From assembly GCF_024397915.1 (NCBI RefSeq), contig NZ_CP073347.1, positions 1,116,001 to 1,180,000 of the forward strand: a DNA stretch of 64,000 nucleotides. The letters run 5' to 3'. The stretch's first letter is position 1; each line of letters starts with the position of its first letter. This DNA comes from Marinobacterium rhizophilum (GTDB taxonomy: Bacteria > Pseudomonadota > Gammaproteobacteria > Pseudomonadales > Balneatricaceae). Under the pieces are notes generated by a model. The model was given only the letters and a program-made list of their open reading frames with translations, was not told the DNA's origin and did not search any database. Position numbers and translations under genes: made by a program. Shown here in pieces: positions 18,013 to 25,466 of the stretch.

Positions 18013-19008
18013 CTAGCCGGCAATCACGCTATTGCGCAGCACGCCCAGCTTCTCGACCTCGCACTCCACAAGGTCCCCGGGTTTCAGATACCAGGCCTGG
18101 GGGTCGGTATGGAACACGGCACAGCCGGCGGGCGTGCCCGAGCTGACCAGGTCGCCGCCCACAAAGCCCTGGCCCGAGTAGTAGCTCACGATCTCGGCCA
18201 TGCTGCGGCACATGCGGCCGGTGGAGGACTGCTGGCGAATCTCGCCGTTCACCCTGAGACTCATGGCGAGATTCTGTACATCCCCCACTTCGTCCGCCGT
18301 CACGATACAGGGGCCGATCGGGCAAAAGGTATCCAGCGCCTTACTGTAGCCGCAGCTGCGATTGGGAAACTCCGTTGCCTGAATGTCCCGCGCCGTAACA
18401 TCGTTGAAAATCAGATAACCGCCGATGGCGTTCCCGGCCTCCTCGACGGATAGCCGGCGGTGCCGCACGCCCTTGATGACCGCGCAGATTTCCAGCTCGT
18501 AATCGACTTCCCGGGTCAGCTGCTGTGGATAGACGATGGCCGCGTCCGGCCCTATACAGGCACTGGTGTTCTGGTAAAAACCGATCCAGGGCTTTTCGAC
18601 CTCGTAGTTGAAGCCCGCCTCGCCCATTTCGTCGATATGCTCGAGGAAGTTGCCCGCGGTATGCCACAGTTTTGTCGGCTGAATCGGCGCCAGCAGCTGC
18701 ACATCCTCACGCCGGAACTGCAGCATTTCGCCGCCCACGCCCCGCAGCCCCGGATCATTTTTTTCGATGACAAAGACCTCGGCACGGCGCGCCGCATCGA
18801 GGCTGCGGTCATCGCCGGCAAAGAGCTCGCGCATGTCGGCGGGCACCAGGGCGTCCGCCATCGCCTGGGGCCTCGGGTCATTGTGGGCATCAAGGGCAAA
18901 GGCGGCATAGGCGTAGTTAAGGTCCACCACCTGCTCGCCACGGGCAGTGGCAACCAGCGCGCCGATGCGCTTGATGCCCACGGGATTCAAAAAGGTTACT
19001 AGTTTCAT
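18013..19008 (-). CDS. fumarylacetoacetate hydrolase (FAH) family protein
   Basis: FAH-fold metal-dependent hydrolase/decarboxylase, 331 aa, from the ATG opening MKLVTFLNP; a GTG 48 bases upstream extends the frame but adds a basic, non-conserved tail. The metal-binding Glu/Glu/Asp set is visible around REVDYELEICAVI and YLIFNDVTARDIQ. The C-terminal TPAGCAVFHTDPQAWYLKPGDLVECEVEKLG is typical of ureidoglycolate-lyase or 2-hydroxyhepta-diene-dioate-type members. It stands alone, divergent from nirK. The reaction is probably hydrolysis or decarboxylation in aromatic or keto-acid breakdown; the substrate is unknown. Confidence 0.9.
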   Translation of the reverse strand: MKLVTFLNPVGIKRIGALVATARGEQVVDLNYAYAAFALDAHNDPRPQAMADALVPADMRELFAGDDRSLDAARRAEVFVIEKNDPGLRGVGGEMLQFRREDVQLLAPIQPTKLWHTAGNFLEHIDEMGEAGFNYEVEKPWIGFYQNTSACIGPDAAIVYPQQLTREVDYELEICAVIKGVRHRRLSVEEAGNAIGGYLIFNDVTARDIQATEFPNRSCGYSKALDTFCPIGPCIVTADEVGDVQNLAMSLRVNGEIRQQSSTGRMCRSMAEIVSYYSGQGFVGGDLVSSGTPAGCAVFHTDPQAWYLKPGDLVECEVEKLGVLRNSVIAG

Positions 19009-19179
19009 TCTACGGCCTCGGTCGTCCGGCCTTGCCGCCCTGCGCCCCCGGCACACGAAGCCGGGAACGACCGCCAGGCGACCCGCTACGGATGCTGGTG
19101 TTGATCGCTCAGTACATTTACATAATTATGTAATTAATAATTCATAATAAGAGCAGCTGTCAACCACTCGGTACCTGGC

Positions 19180-19193
19180 TTGATCCAGATCAA
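19180..19193 (+). promoter_or_regulatory. FNR/Dnr-type box upstream of nirK
   Basis: TTGATCCAGATCAA, a perfect TTGAT-N4-ATCAA anaerobic regulator box. Its centre lies about 70 bases before the nirK start codon, leaving room for a class II promoter with a start site near 19228. It predicts activation by low oxygen and/or nitric oxide through an FNR/Dnr/Anr protein, not encoded in this window. Confidence 0.85.
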
Positions 19194-19255
19194 CAGCGCC
19201 TGGCACCGATGGGCGTAGTATGGAAACCGTCCCAATTCCTGCGGGGGAAATCGCC

Positions 19256-20668
19256 ATGAAACTTCCAACCCTTGCGACCCTGCTTGGTACCGCTGTACTG
19301 AGTGCAGCGATACCGATACTTGCCGCCAACCTGCCCACAGAGCAGGCACTGCTCACCACCCCGCCCCGGGTGCCCGCCGCAACCGGGCGCGATTACCCTG
19401 CCCGTGTGGTGGTCAAACTCGAAACCATTGAAAAAACCATGCGCCTGGCGGATGGCGTGGACTACCACTTCTGGACCTTTGGTGGCAGCGTACCCGGCAG
19501 CTTTATTCGCGTACGCCAGGGCGACGAGGTGGAATTCCACCTCTCCAACCACCCCGGTTCCAGCATGCCCCACAATATCGATCTGCACGCCGTAACAGGT
19601 CCCGGAGGCGGCGCTGCGGCGTCCTTCACCGCACCCGGACACAGTACAACATTCAGTTTCAGGGCACTGAACCCGGGCCTCTACGTTTATCACTGCGCCA
19701 CCGCGCCTGTGGGGATGCATGTCGCCAACGGCATGTACGGTCTGATCCTGGTAGAGCCTGCAGAGGGCATGGCCGCGGTGGACCACGAGTACTACGTGAT
19801 GCAGGGTGATTTTTACACGGCAGGCGGTCATGGTGAGCCTGGGCTGCAACCGTTTGACATGGCCAAGGCCATTCGCGAACAGGCCGACTACGTGCTGTTC
19901 AACGGTGCCGTAGGGGCTCTGAGTGGCGACCAGGCACTGCAGGCCGAGGTTGGCGACAGTGTACGGCTCTATGTCGGCAATGGCGGCCCGAACCTGGTGT
20001 CGTCCTTCCATGTGATCGGGGAAATTTTCGACAGTGTTCAGATGGAAGGCGGCAGCGTGCGCAACGAGAATGTGCAGACCACCCTGATACCCGCAGGCGG
20101 CGCCGCCATTGTGGAATTCAAACTGGAGGTGCCGGGCGATTTCCTGCTGGTCGACCACGCGATTTTTCGTGCCTTCAACAAGGGCGCCCTGGGCACGCTG
20201 CGCGTCAGCGGTCCACGGAATACCGCCATCTATTCAGGCAAGCAGGCCGAAACGGTTTACCGCCCGGAAGGGGCCACCGTTCAGCAGCTCGATACGCCCG
20301 TCCCAACCGCCCCCGTCGCCACCAGCCTGAACGACCAGATTCGCCTTGGTGCACGCCTGTACGCACAGAACTGCGCCGCCTGCCATCAGCCTGACGGTCA
20401 GGGCATCGACAGGGCCTTTCCCCCGCTGGCCGAGTCCGATTACCTCAATGCCGATACCGGGCGTGCCGTCGATACCGTGCTGCAGGGCCTCAAGGGCCCC
20501 ATTCTGGTCAATGGCCAGGGTTACAACAGTGAAATGCCTGCCTTACGACTGGGGGACGCGGATATCGCCAATATCCTGACCTATGTGCTGCACAGCTGGA
20601 ATAACACTGCAGCGCAAATAACGCCGGCACAGGTCGCGCAACGGCGCAGCGCCCTGGCCCGGCAGTGA
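19256..20668 (+). CDS. nirK: copper-containing nitrite reductase with C-terminal cytochrome c domain
   Basis: Periplasmic dissimilatory nitrite reductase (nitrite to NO), 470 aa. A signal peptide ends near residue 24 (SAAIPILAANLP). Two cupredoxin domains follow. Copper ligands appear in HNIDLHAVTGPGGGAA and in VYHCATAPVGMHVANGMYG (type 1 Cys, His, Met). The third His lies in the LVSSFHVIGEIFD segment. From about residue 350 a cytochrome c domain has haem motif CAACH (373-377) and a distal Met in the NSEMPALRLGDADI segment, making this the fused NirK subfamily. The start has GGGGGAA before the ATG. An FNR-type box precedes it. Confidence 0.94.
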   Translation: MKLPTLATLLGTAVLSAAIPILAANLPTEQALLTTPPRVPAATGRDYPARVVVKLETIEKTMRLADGVDYHFWTFGGSVPGSFIRVRQGDEVEFHLSNHPGSSMPHNIDLHAVTGPGGGAAASFTAPGHSTTFSFRALNPGLYVYHCATAPVGMHVANGMYGLILVEPAEGMAAVDHEYYVMQGDFYTAGGHGEPGLQPFDMAKAIREQADYVLFNGAVGALSGDQALQAEVGDSVRLYVGNGGPNLVSSFHVIGEIFDSVQMEGGSVRNENVQTTLIPAGGAAIVEFKLEVPGDFLLVDHAIFRAFNKGALGTLRVSGPRNTAIYSGKQAETVYRPEGATVQQLDTPVPTAPVATSLNDQIRLGARLYAQNCAACHQPDGQGIDRAFPPLAESDYLNADTGRAVDTVLQGLKGPILVNGQGYNSEMPALRLGDADIANILTYVLHSWNNTAAQITPAQVAQRRSALARQ

Positions 20669-21130
20669 TCAGAGCCCGGAGCCTGCACGGTCCCGCTATT
20701 TGGAAACAGATAAGAATTCACGCAAGGAGATACCGCGCCGCACTCAGAAAAAGCGCCAGGGCAAATGTAACTTGAACTCAACCGCCAAAGCGGCAGAAAC
20801 GGCCCTGTTCCGTAACCTGCAACTGCGCAGGCGCTCCTGTTCAGTACGGAGAAAAAGCCACGAAGATGGTGATAACCAGAGACACCAGAAAAACGCCCCA
20901 ACCCTGATCCGCGATGATGTTCATGATCTGTATGTATCCTTCGCCCTGCCCAATCGGCTTGTTGATTTCGACGTCCGTGCCTCGGAATGCGCCGCGTCAA
21001 CCTTGACGGGGGATCTGCTGGATCAAGGTACCTGACGCAGACACAGCAGGCCTGCGCTGGCGCTGAGGTACTGCCTTAGAGCTTGGCTCAGGAAAGCGAG
21101 TGCCGCCAGTTGTCGGTACGGTATATTTGC
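20669..21130. other. intergenic region after nirK, with one possible micro-gene
   Basis: About 460 bases between nirK and the DUF3754 gene. Apart from the 27-codon frame at 20841-20924 I see no supported gene. Plus-strand frames (e.g. 20700-21035) are rich in Arg/Ser without family features. The right half contains a short inverted repeat GTCAACCTTGAC (around 20997-21008). Confidence 0.45.
20841..20924 (-). CDS. possible single-helix membrane micropeptide, 27 aa
   Basis: ATG-initiated frame on the minus strand. The peptide starts MNIIADQGWGVFLVSLVITI and ends with a short FVAFSPY tail. It would form one transmembrane helix with an acidic N-terminal leader, the layout of small accessory subunits of respiratory complexes. 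A purine-rich AAGGA lies 12 bases upstream, a rather long spacing. It is convergent with nirK. It may be a real small protein linked to respiration, or a chance frame. Confidence 0.35.
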   Translation of the reverse strand: MNIIADQGWGVFLVSLVITIFVAFSPY

Positions 21131-22372
21131 TCAGGGCCTGAAATAGTCGTCCCAGCGACGATTCAGCAACCCAATCGCCTCGTTTAAGGGTACCGCCCTG
21201 AGCAGCCCTTCAGCCTCGTGCACCAGCGCCAGTGCCTGCAGCTTGTGCAGGGCATCGTCTATTTCAAAATCGAGACGGCAACCCAGCTGCTCGGCAAAGC
21301 GCTGCTCGATACGCCGATCAAGCTCCGCCCTGGACAGGGGGGCGTCGGCAATCAGCAACTGGTAGTAGGCGAGCATCGCCTCCTTGACCTCCTCTTCCTC
21401 GGCATCATCGGCCAGGCGATGAAACACGCCTGCGTTGTTGTCCAGGTTCTTGAAATAGAGGTTTTGCGTAAGCGCCTGCATGAACCGCAGCTTGCGATTC
21501 TTGAAGGTGTTGAACTGTTTCCACAGATAGCCCCCCAGGGCTGCAACACCGGTCAGCAGCACCATGACCACCGCCTCGTTGAGTTCCACCGGCTGCGTAC
21601 GCAGCCCCAGCCAGAAACCCAGCAGCGAGCCCAGCACCACCAGGGACGCCCCCAGCTTTGTACTCAGGACAATGCCGCCACTCACCAGGGCCGGTATGCC
21701 GATCAGCAGCTTGTCGATGGTACGCATGCGCACATGGGTATTGGGAAAGAGCATTTCCAGGTCGGCCTTGGGCACGTTCTGGAACAGTTTGAGCAGGGTG
21801 GAACCCGCCTGCGCGCCTTCGTTACGAAAACGCAGGTACAGCACCACCCGATCGTAATTGACGAACTCGATTTCCCGCCGGAACAGGCCGAAGCAGCTGC
21901 TCAGCTGTTCGGTGCGCTTCGCCTCGCCACGGCAAAACAGCAGCACCTGGGAAAAATCGTCAAAGTCCACCTTGAGACTGACCTTGAAGACGGAACTCTG
22001 GGCGAGCGCCTGATTAAGATCCTCCTGGCTGATCACCTCGTAATTGGCTTTCTCGAGCAGCACGCCAAGCGCCGTAGCGAAGTCTTCGCCGCCCGCCGGC
22101 TCGGTCGCCTGGAGCCGTGGCATCGCCCGGGTATCGGCATCCGGCGCCTGGGTTGCGTAGCTGTCCTTCAGGCTTTCTATAAGAACACGAAAGTCATGAT
22201 GAAAAACGCTGTCCAGCAGGTTGCAAAACTGTATCAGCGCAGCGCGCTGGCAGGCCAGGGATTCAGGCTGAGTGGCAAGATCCTGCAGGCACCAGGCAAG
22301 CAGGTCTTTTCTGCGGTACGGGATAAAGCGAAACTGTTTCTCCGCTACATCATTGCTGCGATTACCGGTCAC
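21131..22372 (-). CDS. DUF3754/TMEM143-family membrane protein
   Basis: 413-aa protein with a soluble N-terminal domain, two membrane segments near residues 215-270 (LLIGIPALVSGGIVLSTKLGA and a VVMVLLTGVAALGGYLW run) and a soluble C-terminal domain. The core FRREIEFVNYDRVVLYLRF, FQNVPKADLEMLFPNT and MQALTQNLYFKNLDNNAGVFHRL segments match the DUF3754 (TMEM143-like) family. No molecular function is established for it. A single gene with no operon partner in view; the N-terminus may be 8-10 residues shorter. Confidence 0.8.
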   Translation of the reverse strand: MTGNRSNDVAEKQFRFIPYRRKDLLAWCLQDLATQPESLACQRAALIQFCNLLDSVFHHDFRVLIESLKDSYATQAPDADTRAMPRLQATEPAGGEDFATALGVLLEKANYEVISQEDLNQALAQSSVFKVSLKVDFDDFSQVLLFCRGEAKRTEQLSSCFGLFRREIEFVNYDRVVLYLRFRNEGAQAGSTLLKLFQNVPKADLEMLFPNTHVRMRTIDKLLIGIPALVSGGIVLSTKLGASLVVLGSLLGFWLGLRTQPVELNEAVVMVLLTGVAALGGYLWKQFNTFKNRKLRFMQALTQNLYFKNLDNNAGVFHRLADDAEEEEVKEAMLAYYQLLIADAPLSRAELDRRIEQRFAEQLGCRLDFEIDDALHKLQALALVHEAEGLLRAVPLNEAIGLLNRRWDDYFRP

Positions 22373-22500
22373 CGGGACTCCTGTCGAATCGGTCTGTGTT
22401 GCCAGAATGGGCAGGTGCCATCATTAGACCCTGCCCGGTGGCAGCTGAACAGGCCTTAGCCGCAGACAACGCCAAAGCCCCGGGGACGCCACCCGGGCTA

Positions 22501-22930
22501 TCAGGGTGCCTGGAATTTACCGCCGACACGGGAAACTTCGACATCGCCCGCCAGGCGGCTTGCGGCCTCTTGGTGGCGGGCAGCAAAGGTCGCAGTCCGC
22601 ATTGCGATGTCCTTGCTGTGGCTATGGTGCAGGGCGTGGCCCCTGGCATCAAAGGTGACCTGCTCAGCATTGGGGGCCTGGCGCGCCAGCCGTTCACTGT
22701 GATTCCAGTCAACCACGATACGATCGGCAGTGCCGGTGAGCAGCAGCAGCGGCTGCCTGATTTCTTGATAACGGGCGCTTTGCTGTGCCAAGAACAGGCT
22801 CAGGTCACGGGCGTCCTGGGCATCGGCCAGGAAGCTGTGCGGACGCAGCGCCAGCTCCACAGCGGTGCTCTGACGGTAATTGTGGGGAACGGGGTTGGGC
22901 GCGAATACTGCTGTGACCTTCCTGCCCAGG
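22501..22930 (-). pseudogene. C-terminal fragment of an alpha/beta-hydrolase
   Basis: The frame encodes only the last ~140 residues of an alpha/beta-hydrolase. The segment PLLLLTGTADRIVVDWNHSERLA carries the acid Asp, and FDARGHALHHSHSKDIA carries the catalytic His. The N-terminal half with the nucleophile elbow is missing. Upstream sequence breaks into a short tandem repeat (GCAAGGG x4 at 22951-22978), which probably marks the deletion or rearrangement point. I call it a remnant; a functional short protein is unlikely without the Ser nucleophile. Confidence 0.65.
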
Positions 22931-22950
22931 TAGCGAGGTTGGCAGCTAAG

Positions 22951-22978
22951 GCAAGGGGCAAGGGGCAAGGGGCAAGGG
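22951..22978 (+). repeat. heptamer tandem repeat (GCAAGGG)4
   Basis: Four exact tandem copies of GCAAGGG, followed by GTAAG. It sits at the broken 5' end of the alpha/beta-hydrolase remnant and could be a slippage or recombination scar. Confidence 0.85.
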
Positions 22979-23037
22979 GTAAGATAACGGTATAAACACA
23001 GACGAACAGGGGCCTGGGGGACGAGCCAGGCCCTTGG

Positions 23038-23220
23038 CTATTTGAGGATGCAGGACTTGGCGAATTCACCGGCATCGTTGACAGTCCACTCGCCCTTGGG
23101 TTTCTCCTCCATCTGCGTACACCAGGCATCGGACCCGACTTGCGGGCTGCAACCCTGGATCAGCAGCAGGCTACCCAGGGCGACTGCAACAAGCGTGGGG
23201 GTGGCGAATAAACTGGACAT
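23038..23220 (-). CDS. DUF3012 small lipoprotein
   Basis: 60-aa lipoprotein. A lipobox-type signal peptide LVAVALGSLLLIQGC puts the modified Cys near residue 23. The mature domain SDAWCTQMEEKPKGEWTVND ending EFAKSCILK is the DUF3012 signature with two conserved cysteines. The start is the ATG at 23220, preceded by GGAG at 10-12 bases. An upstream frame extension to 23304 has no support. Function unknown; presumably anchored in the outer or inner membrane. Confidence 0.85.
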   Translation of the reverse strand: MSSLFATPTLVAVALGSLLLIQGCSPQVGSDAWCTQMEEKPKGEWTVNDAGEFAKSCILK

Positions 23221-23331
23221 GGGCTCTACAGCTCCTTTGCATGGGGTCATGCGCCAGCCTAGCTGCAACACCTGGCGCCGTAAAGCACCCACTGTGGCCG
23301 TCACAGGGACAGATGCGCTGCTGGCAGGCTG

Positions 23332-23916
23332 TTAGATCCCTTCAGCCAGACTGGCATCCCAGGGTAACCAGGGCAATCCCGACTGCAATGCCGCCACCTG
23401 GGTCTCCCGCTCCCGCCCGAGATAGCCGTACACCCGGATGCCAAACACATGCATCATCAGGCTCGCGGCCCGCTGTTGTGCCAGCAACGGCGGATACTCG
23501 CGCACCAGGTATTCAACATAGATGTTTTCGATCTGGCCTAGATAGCTACAGATTTTCCGGTGCAACTCTCCCCCGCTGGCCGCCAGTTCAAGCTGACTCT
23601 TGACCAGAAAGCAGCTGCAATAGTCCGTCCTGCTGGCCTCGTCCAGCATGCGCAGCAGCTGGCGGCACAGACCGACGCCGACCGAAGGAGCCGATTCCAG
23701 GGTCTGGCGCAGCGTCTCGCGGGACTGGCGCGCATAGTGGTCCAGCGCGGCCTGGTATAGACCCTCCTTGTTGCCAAAGGCCAGGTACAGGCTGCCAGGC
23801 TTGAGCCCGGTTGCCTTCACCACGTCCTGCATGGAGGCGCCACTGAACCCCTGCTGCCAGAACAGCCGGGTGCAATCCTGAATCACCGCCTCCCGATCAA
23901 ACTGTACCCGTGTCAT
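23332..23916 (-). CDS. TetR-family transcriptional regulator
   Basis: 194-aa regulator starting at the ATG of MTRVQFDREAVIQDC; the frame is open a further 19 codons upstream but without a start context. The N-terminal helix-turn-helix spans SGASMQDVVKATGLKPGSLYLAFGNKEGLYQ (residues 25-55). The C-terminal domain has a C-x-C pair in TDYCSCFLVKSQLELA, seen in NemR/AcuR-like electrophile or metal-responsive members. It is divergent from two glutathione transferases across twin palindromes, so it likely represses them and itself. Confidence 0.9.
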   Translation of the reverse strand: MTRVQFDREAVIQDCTRLFWQQGFSGASMQDVVKATGLKPGSLYLAFGNKEGLYQAALDHYARQSRETLRQTLESAPSVGVGLCRQLLRMLDEASRTDYCSCFLVKSQLELAASGGELHRKICSYLGQIENIYVEYLVREYPPLLAQQRAASLMMHVFGIRVYGYLGRERETQVAALQSGLPWLPWDASLAEGI

Positions 23917-23961
23917 GCCTGTCACCACCTCTATCAATACGCAATGCAGTATAACCCCTGC

Positions 23962-24012
23962 TTGAACATACATTCAAATTAAACTTGAACGCCCATTCAA
24001 GCCGTGTTTGAA
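23962..24012. promoter_or_regulatory. twin TetR operators in the GST/TetR divergent promoter
   Basis: Two copies of TTGAA-N6-TTCAA: TTGAACATACATTCAA at 23962-23977 and TTGAACGCCCATTCAA at 23985-24000, 23 bases apart, with a third half-site TTGAA at 24008-24012. The spacing is about two helical turns and they lie just before the GST start at 24043. This is a classical arrangement for a TetR dimer pair; assignment to the neighbouring TetR gene is inference. Confidence 0.75.
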
Positions 24013-24042
24013 TAACAGCCTACACCGACCCCGGAGAACCCC

Positions 24043-24741
24043 ATGATCAAGTTCTTTTTTAACCGCGCACCCAACCCGTTGAAGATCTCGCTGTTCCTGG
24101 AAGAAACCGGGTTGCCCTACGAGCTGGCCCCGATCGACAGCATGAAAGGCGAACAGCACAGCGCCGCCTTTCGTGCCATCAACCCCAACGGCAAGGTGCC
24201 CGCCATTGAAGACAATGGCACACGGGTCTTTGATTCCACGGCCATTCTGCTCTACCTGTCGGAGAAAACCGGCAAGCTGGCAGGCAAGGCCGAGAATCGC
24301 GGCGAACTGCTTTCGTGGCTCATGTTCATTGCCAGTGGCCTTGGGCCCTTTTCCGGCCAGGCGGTACACTTCAAGCACATGGCGCCTGAAAAGCTCCCCT
24401 ACGCCATCAACCGTTACGACCGCGAAGCACAGCGCCACTATGAAGTGCTGGATGAACACCTTGAAAACCGCGCCTATATCCTGGGGGACGACTTCAGCAT
24501 CGCCGATATCTCTGCCTGGGGCTGGATCGACAAGGCCAGCGTCGTACTGGGTGACAACGCCCTGCAGGCCTACCCGAATATCCAGCGCTGGTTCGACAGC
24601 GTGAACAGCCGCCCGGCCGTTGCCCGCGCCCGAGAGGTCGGCAAGGACATCAGCTTCAAGTCCGAGCGTGACGAGGAAGCCCTGCGCGCCCTGTTCCCGC
24701 AAAACTACCCCAAGACGTCTGGCGCTGCCGGGCAGGCCTGA
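24043..24741 (+). CDS. glutathione S-transferase family protein
   Basis: 232-aa soluble protein with an N-terminal thioredoxin-like domain (IKFFFNRAPNPLKISLFLEETG, then NPNGKVPAIEDNG and VFDSTAILLYLSEKTG, the cis-Pro and glutathione Glu/Ser motifs). The C-terminal helical domain has the N-capping motif DFSIADISAWGW. Nu-class/YfcG-like. It is the first gene of a two-gene unit, 11 bases before the second transferase, under the twin TetR operators. Confidence 0.92.
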   Translation: MIKFFFNRAPNPLKISLFLEETGLPYELAPIDSMKGEQHSAAFRAINPNGKVPAIEDNGTRVFDSTAILLYLSEKTGKLAGKAENRGELLSWLMFIASGLGPFSGQAVHFKHMAPEKLPYAINRYDREAQRHYEVLDEHLENRAYILGDDFSIADISAWGWIDKASVVLGDNALQAYPNIQRWFDSVNSRPAVARAREVGKDISFKSERDEEALRALFPQNYPKTSGAAGQA

Positions 24742-24751
24742 GGACACGAGC

Positions 24752-25441
24752 ATGCTAGAACTGCATTACTGGCCCACGCCCAATGGCCACAAGATCACCA
24801 TCTTCCTGGAAGAGGCCGGCATTGAATACAACATCAACCCGGTGGACATCAGCGCCGGGGACCAATTCAAGCCCGAGTTCCTGGCCATTGCCCCCAACAA
24901 CCGCATGCCGGCGATTGTGGACGATGCGCCGAGCGACGGCGGCGAGCCCATCTCGGTTTTCGAGTCCGGCGCCATCCTGATCTACCTGGCGGAAAAAACC
25001 GGCCGTTTCCTGCCCACCGAAACCCGCGCACGCAAGACCGTGCTCGAATGGCTGATGTGGCAGATGGGCGGCCTTGGCCCCATGGCCGGTCAGAACCACC
25101 ATTTTGTGCAGTATGCTCCCGAGCGTATCGACTACGCCATGAACCGTTATATCAGCGAAACCAACCGGCTCTACGGCGTACTCAACAAGCAACTGCAAGG
25201 GCGTGACTGGATCGCCGGCGAGTACTCCATTGCCGACATGGCCGCCTACCCCTGGATCGCGCCCCATGAGCGCCAGCAACAGAACCTGGCCGATTTCCCG
25301 CACCTCGAGCGCTGGTTCAACGCCATGGGACAACGCCCCGCCGTGGTGAAGGCCTACGCCAGGGGCGAGCCCTGGAACAGCCGACCGGCAGTCACCGAAG
25401 AAGGCAAGAAGCTGCTGTTCGGCCAGACGGCAAAGGGCTGA
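24752..25441 (+). CDS. YfcG-like nu-class glutathione transferase / disulfide oxidoreductase
   Basis: 229 aa starting at the ATG of MLELHYWPTPNGHKITIFLE; the longer upstream frame is the overlap with the previous gene read in another frame. It aligns strongly in layout with E. coli YfcG: NNRMPAIVDDAPSDGGEPIS, FESGAILIYLAEKTG, then MGGLGPMAGQNHHF and YSIADMAAYPW. YfcG is a glutathione-dependent disulfide-bond reductase. The paired transferases suggest a response to electrophiles or thiol stress. Confidence 0.93.
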   Translation: MLELHYWPTPNGHKITIFLEEAGIEYNINPVDISAGDQFKPEFLAIAPNNRMPAIVDDAPSDGGEPISVFESGAILIYLAEKTGRFLPTETRARKTVLEWLMWQMGGLGPMAGQNHHFVQYAPERIDYAMNRYISETNRLYGVLNKQLQGRDWIAGEYSIADMAAYPWIAPHERQQQNLADFPHLERWFNAMGQRPAVVKAYARGEPWNSRPAVTEEGKKLLFGQTAKG

Positions 25442-25466
25442 AACCCGGCCCGGCCAGGGGTTCAGG

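Noticed and set aside
19190..20158. 322-codon minus-strand frame opposite nirK
   Set aside because: Shadow frame; nirK has signal peptide, copper ligands and haem motif on the plus strand.
21218..22459. 413-codon plus-strand frame opposite the DUF3754 gene
   Set aside because: Same length as the real gene and no family features; composition typical of antisense in GC-rich DNA.
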